A stretch of 64,000 bases of DNA from Sagittula stellata E-37 (GTDB taxonomy: Bacteria; Pseudomonadota; Alphaproteobacteria; Rhodobacterales; Rhodobacteraceae), in the NCBI RefSeq assembly GCF_039724765.1, contig NZ_CP155729.1, forward strand, positions 3,605,501-3,669,500, read 5' to 3'. Under the pieces are notes generated by a model, which searched no databases, was not told where the DNA came from, and worked only from the letters and a program-made list of their open reading frames with translations. A program made the position numbers and the translations under genes. Shown piece after piece: positions 16,776 through 25,673 of the stretch (position 1 is its first letter; every line of letters starts with the position of its first letter).

Positions 16776-17093
16776 TTATCGAAGCAGGGCTGGCAGGCCT
16801 TCGGTCGCCAGGCAGGTAACGGTCTCGGGTTTCGAGACGATCTGGGTAACGATCTGGACCGAGCTTTCGGTCGGGCCGCCGACGGTGTCCGCCGCCAGCG
16901 CGTAGATCTGGGGTGCATCGGCGTTGTCGATCACGCAGTCGATGGCCGGTTGCACCGGCACCCCGGGAAAACGGTTCACGACCACGCGGGAAACGGTCGA
17001 CCGTGCGGCTTCACGCGCCACGGCGTCCTGCGCCTGCGGCGTGCACGCGCCAAGCACCAGGCCCAGCGAAAGCCCTGCGACGGCCTTGAGCAT
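16776..17093 (-). CDS. Small lipoprotein between sdhA and sdhB
   Basis: A 105-residue protein with a lipoprotein signal: a hydrophobic stretch ([12 protein letters not shown]) ending in the lipobox LGAC, so the mature protein would begin at the cysteine near residue 17 and be anchored in a membrane. The rest is a small domain with two further cysteines (AIDCVIDN and TVTCLA), which could form a disulfide. No family recognised. Its start overlaps the preceding gene as TGATG, and sdhB starts 10 bases after it. Confidence 0.75.
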   Translation of the reverse strand: MLKAVAGLSLGLVLGACTPQAQDAVAREAARSTVSRVVVNRFPGVPVQPAIDCVIDNADAPQIYALAADTVGGPTESSVQIVTQIVSKPETVTCLATEGLPALLR

Positions 17094-17398
17094 CAATTCA
17101 GGCAATAGAGCGTTCCCCGATACATTTTTGGAGCGCCCGGCGGGCAGGTGCCGGCGATCCGTGCGCGGTTGCGGTGCGGCGACGGGATATAACCGGCGTA
17201 GCCACCACTGTAACGCGAAAGGCAGGCATCGTAAGCGGCCTGATATTCGGCTGCATATCCGCTTTTTGCCCCGGAGAACCCCACGCCGTTCGCGTAGGCC
17301 TGGCAATCCTGAACAGCGCTTCCTTGCCCGTAGCCGTTGGCCAATGCGGGTGCCGCGAGGGCGGTGAAAGCTGCGGTGAAGATTGCCAGGTGTCGCAT
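17093..17398 (-). CDS. Small exported protein following sdhA
   Basis: A 101-residue protein with a Sec signal peptide (RHLAIFTAAFTALAAPALA, cleavage expected after ALA). The mature part is rich in Gly, Tyr and Ala with four cysteines (QDCQAY, DACLSRY, GTCPPG, LYCLN), so two disulfides in the periplasm are likely. No domain recognised. The ATG at 17398 overlaps the sdhA stop codon as TGATG, and its own stop overlaps the next gene in the same way, so it is tightly built into the sdh operon. Confidence 0.78.
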   Translation of the reverse strand: MRHLAIFTAAFTALAAPALANGYGQGSAVQDCQAYANGVGFSGAKSGYAAEYQAAYDACLSRYSGGYAGYIPSPHRNRARIAGTCPPGAPKMYRGTLYCLN

Positions 17399-19200
17399 CA
17401 GAATGTCCTCGCCTTTGGTGCGATAGTCTTGAGGCTGATCCCACCCTCGTCTTCGGTGGTCAGCGGATCAACAATCACAGGACGATAGGACAGATCGACG
17501 GCGTTTCCAGAGACACGCGCCACGGTGTGCACGCGCCACTTGTCGTCGTCACGCTCGGTAAAGTCCTCATGCGCATGGGCACCACGCGATTCCTTGCGGG
17601 CCTCGGCCCCGACGATCGTCGCCAGAGCGTTGGGCATGAGGTTCGTCAGTTCCAGCGTTTCCATCAGGTCGGAGTTCCAGATCAGCGACGTGTCGGTCAC
17701 ACGCAGGTCGTCGATCTTGCCGGCAATGGCCGTCATCTTCTCGACGCCGTCCTCAAGCGTCTTCGATGTGCGGAACACAGCGGCGTCGGCCTGCATGGTC
17801 TTCTGCATCTCCAGGCGCAGTTCGGCGGTCGGCGTGCCGCCCTGCGCGTACCGCAGGCCGTCGAACCGGTCGAACGCCTTGTCGATCTGGGCTTTGGGCG
17901 CGGTAGGGATGGCAGAGTCACGGTCGACCACCTTGCCGGCACGGATCGCCGCCGCACGCCCGAACACCACGAGGTCGATCAGCGAGTTGGAGCCGAGACG
18001 GTTGGCGCCGTGCACCGAGGCACACCCTGCCTCGCCCACGGCCATCAGGCCTGGGACCACGGCGGTCGGGTTGTCTTCGGTCGGGTTCAGCACTTCGCCC
18101 CAGTAGTTGGTCGGAATGCCGCCCATGTTATAGTGCACTGTCGGCAGAACCGGGATCGGCTCTTTCGTGACATCGACACCGGCAAAGATCTTCGCGGACT
18201 CGGAGATGCCCGGAAGACGTTCGGCCAGCGCTTCTGCCGGCAAGTGGCTGAGGTTCAGGTGGATGTGGTCGCCGTCCTTGCCAACGCCCCTGCCCTCGCG
18301 GATCTCCATCGTCATCGAGCGGGACACGTAATCACGCGGCGCGAGGTCCTTGTAGGTCGGTGCGTACCGCTCCATGAAGCGTTCGCCTTCGGAGTTGGTC
18401 AGATAGCCGCCCTCGCCGCGCGCGCCTTCGGTGATGAGGCAGCCGGAACCGTAGATGCCGGTGGGGTGAAACTGAACGAATTCCATGTCCTGCAAGGCAA
18501 GGCCCGCACGCGCCACCATGCCCCCGCCGTCGCCGGTGCATGTGTGCGCCGAAGTCGCCGAAAAATAAGCACGGCCATAGCCGCCGGTGGCGAGCACAAC
18601 CATCTTGGCGTTGAAGACATGGAAGGTGCCATCGTCCAGTTTCCAGGTCAGCACACCCTTGCAAACGCCGTCTTCCATCAGGAGATCGATGGCAAAGTAC
18701 TCGACGTAGAACTCGGCGCTTTCTTTCAAAGACTGGCCGTACAGCGTGTGCAGGATCGCGTGGCCGGTCCGGTCGGCGGCGGCACAGGTGCGCTGCACCG
18801 GCGGGCCTTCACCGAACTCGGTGGTATGACCGCCGAAGGGGCGCTGGTAGATCTTGCCTTCTTCGGTCCGCGAGAACGGGACGCCGTAGTGCTCAAGCTC
18901 GTAAACGGCCTTCGGTGCCTCGCGGGCGAGGTATTCCATGGCGTCGGTGTCGCCCAGCCAGTCGGACCCCTTTACCGTGTCGTACATGTGCCACTGCCAG
19001 TTGTCGGGTCCCATGTTGGACAACGACGCGGCGATGCCACCCTGCGCGGCGACGGTGTGCGACCGGGTCGGGAAGACCTTGGTCACGCAGGCGGTCTTGA
19101 GTCCCTGCTCTGCCATGCCCAGCGTGGCGCGCAGTCCGGCGCCGCCGGCACCCACAACAACGACGTCGTAATCGTGCGTCTCGTATTCGTATGCAGCCAT
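17398..19200 (-). CDS. sdhA: Succinate dehydrogenase flavoprotein subunit
   Basis: A 600-residue FAD subunit that oxidises succinate to fumarate. The FAD-binding motif [16 protein letters not shown] opens the protein, [14 protein letters not shown] holds the histidine that binds FAD covalently, and [32 protein letters not shown] and [19 protein letters not shown] are the standard substrate and flavin segments. Length is normal. Its stop overlaps a small exported-protein gene. sdhD lies 67 bases upstream on the same strand. Confidence 0.98.
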   Translation of the reverse strand: MAAYEYETHDYDVVVVGAGGAGLRATLGMAEQGLKTACVTKVFPTRSHTVAAQGGIAASLSNMGPDNWQWHMYDTVKGSDWLGDTDAMEYLAREAPKAVYELEHYGVPFSRTEEGKIYQRPFGGHTTEFGEGPPVQRTCAAADRTGHAILHTLYGQSLKESAEFYVEYFAIDLLMEDGVCKGVLTWKLDDGTFHVFNAKMVVLATGGYGRAYFSATSAHTCTGDGGGMVARAGLALQDMEFVQFHPTGIYGSGCLITEGARGEGGYLTNSEGERFMERYAPTYKDLAPRDYVSRSMTMEIREGRGVGKDGDHIHLNLSHLPAEALAERLPGISESAKIFAGVDVTKEPIPVLPTVHYNMGGIPTNYWGEVLNPTEDNPTAVVPGLMAVGEAGCASVHGANRLGSNSLIDLVVFGRAAAIRAGKVVDRDSAIPTAPKAQIDKAFDRFDGLRYAQGGTPTAELRLEMQKTMQADAAVFRTSKTLEDGVEKMTAIAGKIDDLRVTDTSLIWNSDLMETLELTNLMPNALATIVGAEARKESRGAHAHEDFTERDDDKWRVHTVARVSGNAVDLSYRPVIVDPLTTEDEGGISLKTIAPKARTF

Positions 19201-19267
19201 GTGTCAGCCTCGTGTCTTTGGCGCGCGTCCAGACCGGCGTGGGGCCGTCGCTCCGCCCGAAAAGTCG

Positions 19268-19639
19268 TTAGAGCGCCAGTCTGACCAGCGCGAACAGCCC
19301 CGCCGCGATCAGCACGTAGGAGAACGCCGTCACCGCGACCGCGAGCAGTTTGCCGGTGGTGCCGTGTACGTAATCCTCGATCGCTTCCTGCGCTTCGCCG
19401 TTGAAGTGGATCACGCCAACCACCAGCATCAGGGCCGTAATGATTGCCGGGAACGGACGGGCAAAAAACGCCTGTACGTCCTCGTAGCTTCCACCGAAGC
19501 CCGAGCCGAAGCTGAAGACGAACAGCGGCACCAGCACGACCAGAGCCATGGAGGTCACCAGCATTCGCTTGTGGAACTGGGTCCCGGTGCGTCCCGACCC
19601 GAGGCCCTGAGCGCGCTTGCGATCCGTGAGATATTGCAT
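19268..19639 (-). CDS. sdhD: Succinate dehydrogenase membrane anchor subunit
   Basis: A 123-residue membrane protein with three hydrophobic segments (about residues 25-47, 63-80 and 97-120). The second contains GVIHFNGEAQEAIEDYVHG, which supplies the histidine heme ligand and the quinone-site region. With SdhC it anchors complex II and binds heme b. It follows sdhC by 12 bases in the same operon. Confidence 0.93.
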   Translation of the reverse strand: MQYLTDRKRAQGLGSGRTGTQFHKRMLVTSMALVVLVPLFVFSFGSGFGGSYEDVQAFFARPFPAIITALMLVVGVIHFNGEAQEAIEDYVHGTTGKLLAVAVTAFSYVLIAAGLFALVRLAL

Positions 19640-19651
19640 GACCGTTCCTCC

Positions 19652-20041
19652 TCAGACCACGATTGCGGTAAAGATCGCCATGACGCTGGCACCGATGAAC
19701 ATGATCCAGCCCATCATTTCGGACGGCTCGATCTCGACCATGTATCCAAGGTCCCAGATCACGTGGCGTAGACGGCCCAGCATGTGATACCAGATAGCCC
19801 AGCTTGCCAGCAGCATCAGGACGTCTCCGATGAAACTGGTCAGGATGCCGTTCACCACGGCGTAAGCGTCGGGCGATGTGGCGGCGCAGAGCAGCCATAG
19901 AACCAGCAGAGCTGCGGTGCCGAGTGAGGCGATGCCGGTAATGCGCACCATGATCGACGAGATGGATGTCATCTGCGGGCGGTAGTATTGCCCGATCATG
20001 AAGGGCGAAAGCGGGCGGTTGCCCCGGTTCACGTCGGCCAT
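19652..20041 (-). CDS. sdhC: Succinate dehydrogenase cytochrome b556 subunit
   Basis: A 129-residue membrane subunit with three hydrophobic segments. The N-terminal NRGNRPLSPFMIGQYYRPQMTSISSIMVRITG is the conserved SdhC entry region, with the Ser and Arg of the quinone site, and the middle segment WYHMLGRLRHVIWD holds the heme-binding histidine. The ATG at 20041 is preferred to the one at 20047 because AAGGAC is then at a normal distance. First gene of the sdh operon; an unusual double palindrome lies about 120 bases upstream. Confidence 0.94.
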   Translation of the reverse strand: MADVNRGNRPLSPFMIGQYYRPQMTSISSIMVRITGIASLGTAALLVLWLLCAATSPDAYAVVNGILTSFIGDVLMLLASWAIWYHMLGRLRHVIWDLGYMVEIEPSEMMGWIMFIGASVMAIFTAIVV

Positions 20042-20160
20042 GGTCATGTCCTTGCGTTGAATTCCGTTGCCCCCGTTTTAGTGGCTTTTGCTGCGCTGTC
20101 ACGTGGGCTGCGCGCTGCTAGCTGCGGTTTTTTGGCACAAATAGGCGGATTTTTCCGATT

Positions 20161-20191
20161 TGTGATCACGGCTTGCAGGGCCGTGATCACA
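20161..20191. promoter_or_regulatory. Double palindromic operator upstream of sdhC
   Basis: Two copies of the 10-base palindrome TGTGATCAC(A/G) lie at 20161-20170 and 20182-20191, 21 bp centre to centre. Together they also make a larger perfect inverted repeat of 12-base arms. The same pair with the same spacing lies upstream of sucC, so it is probably the binding site of a shared TCA-cycle regulator. Confidence 0.75.
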
Positions 20192-20200
20192 CTTTGGCGG

Positions 20201-20230
20201 TAACGGCGCCGCAGTGCGGCGGCGCCGTTA
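20201..20230. repeat. Perfect 12-base-pair hairpin next to the sdh operator
   Basis: TAACGGCGCCGC and its exact complement are separated by six bases. No U-tract follows on either strand, so it is not a classical terminator. It may still separate mch transcription from the sdh promoter, or act as a further protein site. Confidence 0.6.
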
Positions 20231-20398
20231 CACATGTCGCGATCATGAGAGATTCGGTCGGGAAAGGGCGTCGGATCACCCCAGTGCAGTCGCGCAACGC
20301 CATTAGGTACGGCGACTTACTTCGGCCATCTCACGGCGAGGTAGTGGCCATGCGCCAACAACCTCGACCAAACGGAACCGGCCATGGGCCCGGTGTCG

Positions 20399-21427
20399 TC
20401 AGACCGGCATCAATGCCCAATAGTCGAGATCAAGCAGCACATCCGGAAGGTATTTCCCATCCGGCCCCTTCAGCTCGAACGGACGGCCCCCTTTTGTCGC
20501 CACCAGCCTGAGACGGATCGCGCCGACACCGGGCGCGGAGGTCTCTGCCTTGTCCAGCACCTCCGACCATGCCTTGACGGTGTTCCCGGCCAGGCAGGGA
20601 TTGGCATGCGCGCCGCCGTTCAGCCCGACAATCATCTGCGCGTTGGCAAGACCGTTGAACGACAACGCCCGCGCCATGGAGATGACATGGCCGCCGTAGA
20701 TCAGGCGCTGGTCCGGCCGGGCGGTGACGTCGAAATGCACCTTCGACGTGTTCTGCCACAGGCGCGTCGCCATCATGTGCTCGGCTTCCTCGATCGTCAC
20801 ACCGTCGACATGGTCGATCTTCTCGCCGATTTCGTAATCGCCAAGGCGATGCGGTTCGCCTGCCAGCGTGTCGTCGTAATTCGTGAAGTCCAACCCTTCG
20901 GGGATCACAAGGTCCGCCGGATCCAGCACCGATTTCAGGTCCGGCAAGACGGCATCCGGTGCGGGCGCGTCAAGGTCGCGCTTTCGCAGCATGACCCAAC
21001 GCTTGTACTCCATCACGCATTCGTCGCGTTGATTGAAGCCTTTGGAGTGGACGTAGACCACACCCGTACGGCCATTCGAGTTCTGCTTCAGACCGATCAC
21101 TTCCGACGACGCGCGGAGCGTGTCGCCCGGCCAAACCGGCTTAAGCCAACGCCCTTCGGCATAGCCGAGGTTTGCGACGGCATTCAGCGACACGTCCGGC
21201 ACCGTCTTGCCGAAGACGATATGAAACGCAGCAAGATCGTCCAGCGGCCCACCCGGCAGACCGCAAGACCTTGAGAACTCGTCCGAGGAATAAAGCGCGT
21301 GGCGCATCGGGTAGAGCGCGTGATACAGTGCACGCTCACCTCCCGACACGGTGCGTGGCACTGCGTGGTCTATGACCTGCCCGACTTTGTAGTCCTCGAA
21401 GAAGCGTCCGGGATTGGTCTTCTGCAT
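20399..21427 (-). CDS. mch: Mesaconyl-CoA hydratase (MaoC family)
   Basis: A 342-residue double hot-dog hydratase that interconverts mesaconyl-C1-CoA and (2R,3S)-beta-methylmalyl-CoA in the ethylmalonyl-CoA pathway. The N-terminal half has FFEDYKVGQVIDHAVPRTVS and the second half repeats the theme with LGDYEIGEKIDHVDGVTIEEAEH, as expected of a tandem MaoC fold; YGGHVISMARALSFNGL is the hydratase helix. Length matches the Rhodobacter enzyme. The ATG overlaps the stop of the DUF1737 gene (TGATG), and mcl2 is in the same operon. Confidence 0.92.
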   Translation of the reverse strand: MQKTNPGRFFEDYKVGQVIDHAVPRTVSGGERALYHALYPMRHALYSSDEFSRSCGLPGGPLDDLAAFHIVFGKTVPDVSLNAVANLGYAEGRWLKPVWPGDTLRASSEVIGLKQNSNGRTGVVYVHSKGFNQRDECVMEYKRWVMLRKRDLDAPAPDAVLPDLKSVLDPADLVIPEGLDFTNYDDTLAGEPHRLGDYEIGEKIDHVDGVTIEEAEHMMATRLWQNTSKVHFDVTARPDQRLIYGGHVISMARALSFNGLANAQMIVGLNGGAHANPCLAGNTVKAWSEVLDKAETSAPGVGAIRLRLVATKGGRPFELKGPDGKYLPDVLLDLDYWALMPV

Positions 21428-21630
21428 CAGTACGCTCCCAACTTGATGTCGGGGGCATAGGTGCCGTCCACCTCCTTCACGACCGCCTGGCCACAGCGCA
21501 TGACCCCGTTGGCCGCGTCGAAGGCATAGGTCGGCGTGCCGTAAAGCTCCCAGCCGGCATTCAGCGCGGCCGTGACCTTGTGGCAGAAGGCCGAGGTATC
21601 GTCCTCGGACAAGAAGCGGTAAAGTTTCAT
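21427..21630 (-). CDS. DUF1737 domain protein
   Basis: A 67-residue protein consisting of one DUF1737 domain (KLYRFLSEDDTSAFCHKVTAALNAGWELYGTPTYAFD). Proteins of this type are short, soluble and of unknown function. It starts 4 bases after nnrU and its stop overlaps the mch start, so it belongs to the mcl2-nnrU-DUF1737-mch transcript. Nothing in its sequence ties it to CoA chemistry. Confidence 0.8.
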   Translation of the reverse strand: MKLYRFLSEDDTSAFCHKVTAALNAGWELYGTPTYAFDAANGVMRCGQAVVKEVDGTYAPDIKLGAY

Positions 21631-21634
21631 GAGG

Positions 21635-22180
21635 TTACCCGAATGCAGGTGGGCCGATCAGCCCATGGACATAGCCGATCACAACGAGCAGCACGAGAGA
21701 GATCGCCATAAACATGGCGTCCTTCGCGATGCTGCCTTTGGACGGAGCGACCCAACCGGGTTCGGCACGGTTGATGACGATCATCTCCACGACGGCCCAG
21801 AGGCCCAGACCGCCGAACAGGACGAAGGACGGAACGTCACCGTTCACCAGCAGGTGCGCCAGAGTCCAGAGAAGGAACCCCAGGAGCATCGGGTGGCGCA
21901 ATTTGTAGAACAGTGCACCCTTTTTCGGTCCCGGCGACGTCAGGTACAGAGCAAAGAGCATGATGAGGTTGTTGATCCCGACCGTCGCCGGGTGACGCCC
22001 CCAAAAGAATGCACCGTCGGCCATACGGTAGCCGAAGATCATGAGAAGAATGGAGGCGACGAGCGCGAGCGCGACAACCCCCTTGCCCTTGTTGCCCATG
22101 GGCTCTCGTACGCCCGGTGCGATGCGTTTGAAGAGGTGCGCGGCCCACCAGAGCGCAACACCCAGAATCAGCAGAAGCAT
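21635..22180 (-). CDS. nnrU: NnrU-family membrane protein
   Basis: A 181-residue membrane protein with about five hydrophobic segments and the NnrU/isoprenylcysteine-methyltransferase-like core LRHPMLLGFLLWTLAHLLVNGD. NnrU was first described with nitrite and nitric oxide reductase genes, but many Rhodobacteraceae keep it away from denitrification genes, as here. The ATG at 22180 follows GAGGAA. It lies between mcl2 and the DUF1737 gene in one operon; a role in respiration or in NO response would be an inference only. Confidence 0.85.
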   Translation of the reverse strand: MLLLILGVALWWAAHLFKRIAPGVREPMGNKGKGVVALALVASILLMIFGYRMADGAFFWGRHPATVGINNLIMLFALYLTSPGPKKGALFYKLRHPMLLGFLLWTLAHLLVNGDVPSFVLFGGLGLWAVVEMIVINRAEPGWVAPSKGSIAKDAMFMAISLVLLVVIGYVHGLIGPPAFG

Positions 22181-22218
22181 GGTTAAGTTCCTCGTCCTGG
22201 TCGGTGCGCACCCTGCCC

Positions 22219-23067
22219 TTATCCAGCGAGCGCAGCAATGGCCTGCGCCTTGGCGAGGGTCTTCTTCGCGGTCTCGACGTGCAGGTTCTCTACGATCTTG
22301 CCATCCACCACCGCGACGCCTTGCCCCTGGGCTTTCGCGTCTTCGAAGGCCTCGATCTGGCGGCGGGCGAGGTCGATCTCCTTCTCGTCTGGCGCGAAGG
22401 CGGCATTGGTGATGTCGACCTGTGCGGGGTGGATCAGCGTCTTGCCGTCCATACCCATGTCACGGCCCTGTGCGCATTCGGCCTTCAGTCCGTCGTCGTC
22501 CTTGAAGGCATTGTAGACGCCATCGACTACGACCTTCCCGAACGCCTTCGCCGCCAGCACACAGAGCCCCAGACCGGTGATCATCGGCAGGCGGTCCGCG
22601 CGGAAGCGCGCGTTAAGTTCCTTTGCAAGGTCGTTGGTGCCCATGACCATGCCCTGCAGACGGGGATGCGCGCCGATGTCCCTGGCATTAAGCATGCCCA
22701 TGGGCGTCTCCATCATTGCCCAGAGCGGCTTGTCGGTGATCTCCGCCAACCGGTCGAGCTGCGCGGGGGTCTCCACCTTGGGCAGGAGGATTGCGTCACA
22801 GTTCATCGCGGTCGCCGCCTTCGCGTCATCCAGCCCCCATTCCGTGTCGAGCGCGTTGATCCGCACAATCCGGGTGCGCTGGCCGTAGGACGTCTTCAGC
22901 GCATCGGCGAGAGTGGCACGGGCGGCGGGCTTTTCCTCCGGTGCGACGGCGTCCTCGAGGTCGAAGATGATGGCATCGACCGGCATCGAACGCGCCTTCT
23001 CGAGCGCGCGCTCCTTGGAGGCGGGAATGTATAGAACGGACCGGAAAGGTCGGGTCGCCATGTCCAT
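22219..23067 (-). CDS. mcl2: (3S)-malyl-CoA thioesterase, Mcl2 type (CitE-like)
   Basis: A 282-residue HpcH/HpaI-CitE family protein. Segments PFRSVLYIPASKERALEKAR, DAIIFDLEDAV, LLPKVETPAQLDRL and GMVMGTNDLAKELNAR match the shorter Mcl2 type of Rhodobacter, which hydrolyses (3S)-malyl-CoA to malate and CoA at the end of the ethylmalonyl-CoA pathway. The longer Mcl1 lyase has a different N-terminus and about 318 residues. The ATG at 23067 follows AAGGAG. First gene of an operon with nnrU and mch. An inverted repeat CGCAA-N5-TTGCG directly precedes the ribosome site. Confidence 0.88.
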   Translation of the reverse strand: MDMATRPFRSVLYIPASKERALEKARSMPVDAIIFDLEDAVAPEEKPAARATLADALKTSYGQRTRIVRINALDTEWGLDDAKAATAMNCDAILLPKVETPAQLDRLAEITDKPLWAMMETPMGMLNARDIGAHPRLQGMVMGTNDLAKELNARFRADRLPMITGLGLCVLAAKAFGKVVVDGVYNAFKDDDGLKAECAQGRDMGMDGKTLIHPAQVDITNAAFAPDEKEIDLARRQIEAFEDAKAQGQGVAVVDGKIVENLHVETAKKTLAKAQAIAALAG

Positions 23068-23379
23068 CTGAGTCTCCTTGCGCAACTTTATTGCGTTGGG
23101 ATGCACATTTTTTGCCGGAAAGTTCAAGAGAAAACTCGCTGCATTGCAGAATGCGGTGCGTTGTGAGGCGCGGTTTTCAGGCAATTGGTTCGCATTTGAT
23201 CCAGCGCGCGCCGCATTAACCGGATTTAAGCCGGTCAAGGCAGAGGATGTTCGCAGGTCGTTCCAATACGACGACGAATGATCGAGGGGCGCTTCCAGAC
23301 AGGGTCGGCGCCCGGGAACCGAGAGGACTCACACAGCGTTCTCCGTCTGACGGAGCGCAAGAGCCGAAAGGTCAAGACG
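23068..23379. other. 312-base divergent intergenic region
   Basis: It must carry the promoters of mcl2 (leftward) and of the exported-protein gene at 23380. At the left end CGCAA (23081-23085) and TTGCG (23091-23095) form a short inverted repeat inside the mcl2 leader. A TTAACC at 23216 is a lone CtrA-like half-site. No gene is supported. Confidence 0.45.
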
Positions 23380-23694
23380 ATGATAACGATGAAATTGGGT
23401 CTGCTCTCCGCAGGTTTCATTCTGGGCGCAGCATCTCTCGTAGAGGCGCAACAGCTTCAGCACTGCGCCCCGCGCGAGAAAGTGGTGGAGCGGCTCGCAG
23501 ACAAATACGGTGAAACGCGCCAAAGCATGGGTCTTGGCTCCAACAACGCCGTGATGGAGGTTTTCGCCTCGGTCGAAAGCGGATCCTGGACGATCACTGT
23601 CACCATGTCCAACGGCATCACCTGCCTGGTGGCGTCCGGCCAGGCGTTCGAGGAACTGGCCGAAGTTCTCCCGCCCAAAGGAGACGATGCATGA
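23380..23694 (+). CDS. Exported hypothetical protein
   Basis: A 104-residue protein with a Sec signal peptide (MKLGLLSAGFILGAASLVEAQ, cleavage near VEA). The mature part reads QHCAPREKVVERLADKYGETRQ and later SWTITVTMSNGITCLVASGQ, giving two cysteines that may form a disulfide. I have the impression that similar short proteins are common in Rhodobacteraceae but know no function. The ATG at 23380 has AAAGG upstream; ATG at 23389 is an alternative. Transcribed divergently from mcl2 and convergent with the TauE/SafE gene. Confidence 0.75.
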   Translation: MITMKLGLLSAGFILGAASLVEAQQLQHCAPREKVVERLADKYGETRQSMGLGSNNAVMEVFASVESGSWTITVTMSNGITCLVASGQAFEELAEVLPPKGDDA

Positions 23695-23740
23695 AGTGAA
23701 CCGGGCACGATCCTGAACAGTCGTGCCCGTATCGTGGATC

Positions 23741-24493
23741 TCAGGTCAGCGCGTCCCAGATAAGCTTTGCCCCGGTCAGCGTCAGCGCGACATACGTGAT
23801 CCCGAAGAAAACCCGCTCTGGCAACATGTGATGCGCCCGAATGCCTATCCACGTCCCGAGTATCGCAAAGGGCACGAGGATCAGATCCAGCATCAGAGTT
23901 TCGTGCGTGAAAATGCCCATGAAGGCGTAGAAGAAAGACTTGAAGAGGTTCACGGCCCAGAAAACCAGCACGGTTGTGGCCTGGTAGGACGTCTTCGAAA
24001 TCCCTTGCCCCAACATGTAGACGGCAGCCGCCGGTCCGCCGGCGTGGCTGACAAAGCTCGTGAAACCGAGAACCACTCCCGACGTCACGCCGGTCTTGGG
24101 TCCAAAGCGCATTCCCAGCCTGATGAGACCTGTGGACCGGGCCGCCTGCCAGCCCACGAACAACAGGGCCACGCTCCCGATCAGGAATCTGATCGCGTCA
24201 GGGTCGGCCCAGGCCCAGAACAGCGCCCCGAGGATCGTGCCCGGGATCGACCCGACCAGCAGAATCTTCGCCACCTCCCAGTCCCACTTCTTCCAGTAGG
24301 CCCAGAGGCTGGTGACATCCATCATCATCAACAGCGGCAACATCAGCCCTACCGCCACCTCCGGTGGCAGCACTAGCGCCAGAATCGAACTGCTCGCGAA
24401 AGCGACCCCGGACCCGAAGCCGCCCTTGGAAATGCCTGCGAAGACGACCGCGGGAAGGCAGAAAGCGATGACGGTCCAATTGACCAGTTCCAC
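23741..24493 (-). CDS. TauE/SafE-family sulfite or anion exporter
   Basis: A 250-residue membrane protein with about eight hydrophobic segments. AGISKGGFGSGVAFASS near the start and TSFVSHAGGPAAAVYML in the middle are the duplicated Gly-rich motifs of the TauE/SafE family, which exports sulfite, sulfoacetate or related anions. It might serve sulfonate metabolism, but the tau genes are more than 20 kb away. A GTG start at 24493 is chosen because GAGGAG lies 6 bases before it; there is no ATG nearby. Confidence 0.85.
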   Translation of the reverse strand: MELVNWTVIAFCLPAVVFAGISKGGFGSGVAFASSSILALVLPPEVAVGLMLPLLMMMDVTSLWAYWKKWDWEVAKILLVGSIPGTILGALFWAWADPDAIRFLIGSVALLFVGWQAARSTGLIRLGMRFGPKTGVTSGVVLGFTSFVSHAGGPAAAVYMLGQGISKTSYQATTVLVFWAVNLFKSFFYAFMGIFTHETLMLDLILVPFAILGTWIGIRAHHMLPERVFFGITYVALTLTGAKLIWDALT

Positions 24494-24561
24494 GCCACTC
24501 TCCTCTAAAACGCCGCGCAAACCGGGCTTTAACGCAGCCGTCCCGGGTATGATAGCCCTAA

Positions 24562-25614
<1,053 letters not shown>

Positions 25615-25639
25615 CGGGCCAGACGCAACACGTCATTTG

Positions 25640-25670
25640 ATGCCGGTCCCTGCAAGGGGCCGGCATTTTC
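25640..25670 (+). terminator. Terminator of mdh
   Basis: An 11-base-pair stem with one wobble (ATGCCGGTCCC with GGGGCCGGCAT), a 5-base loop and a TTTT tail, 26 bases after the mdh stop. The reverse gene at 25674 ends next to it and may use it too. Confidence 0.8.
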
Positions 25671-25673
25671 GTG

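Larger units (their letters stand above)
20042..20398. other. 357-base upstream region of the sdh operon
   Basis: No gene is supported. The region carries the sdhC promoter, the double TGTGATCAC-type operator (20161-20191) and, nine bases beyond it, a perfect 12-base-pair hairpin (20201-20230). The far end abuts the stop codon of mch, which is on the same strand, so readthrough from mch would have to pass both elements. Confidence 0.6.

Noticed and set aside
17383..19284. A 633-codon open frame antisense to sdhA, and many similar long frames opposite other genes
   Set aside because: High G+C and strong third-position bias leave few stops on the opposite strand; the antisense frames have no ribosome sites and no recognisable domains, while sdhA is unmistakable.
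20161..20191. CRP or FNR site for the TGTGATCAC palindromes
   Set aside because: CRP needs TGTGA and TCACA separated by six bases, and FNR needs TTGAT and ATCAA separated by four; here the arms abut directly and TTGAT is absent.
22219..23067. L-malyl-CoA/beta-methylmalyl-CoA lyase (Mcl1) as identity of this gene
   Set aside because: The protein is shorter than Mcl1 and its N-terminus (PFRSVLYIPASKERALEKAR) matches the Mcl2 thioesterase type.
23741..24493. Assignment of the TauE/SafE gene to taurine metabolism
   Set aside because: The family exports several anions and the gene is over 20 kb from the tau genes, so the link is not supported.
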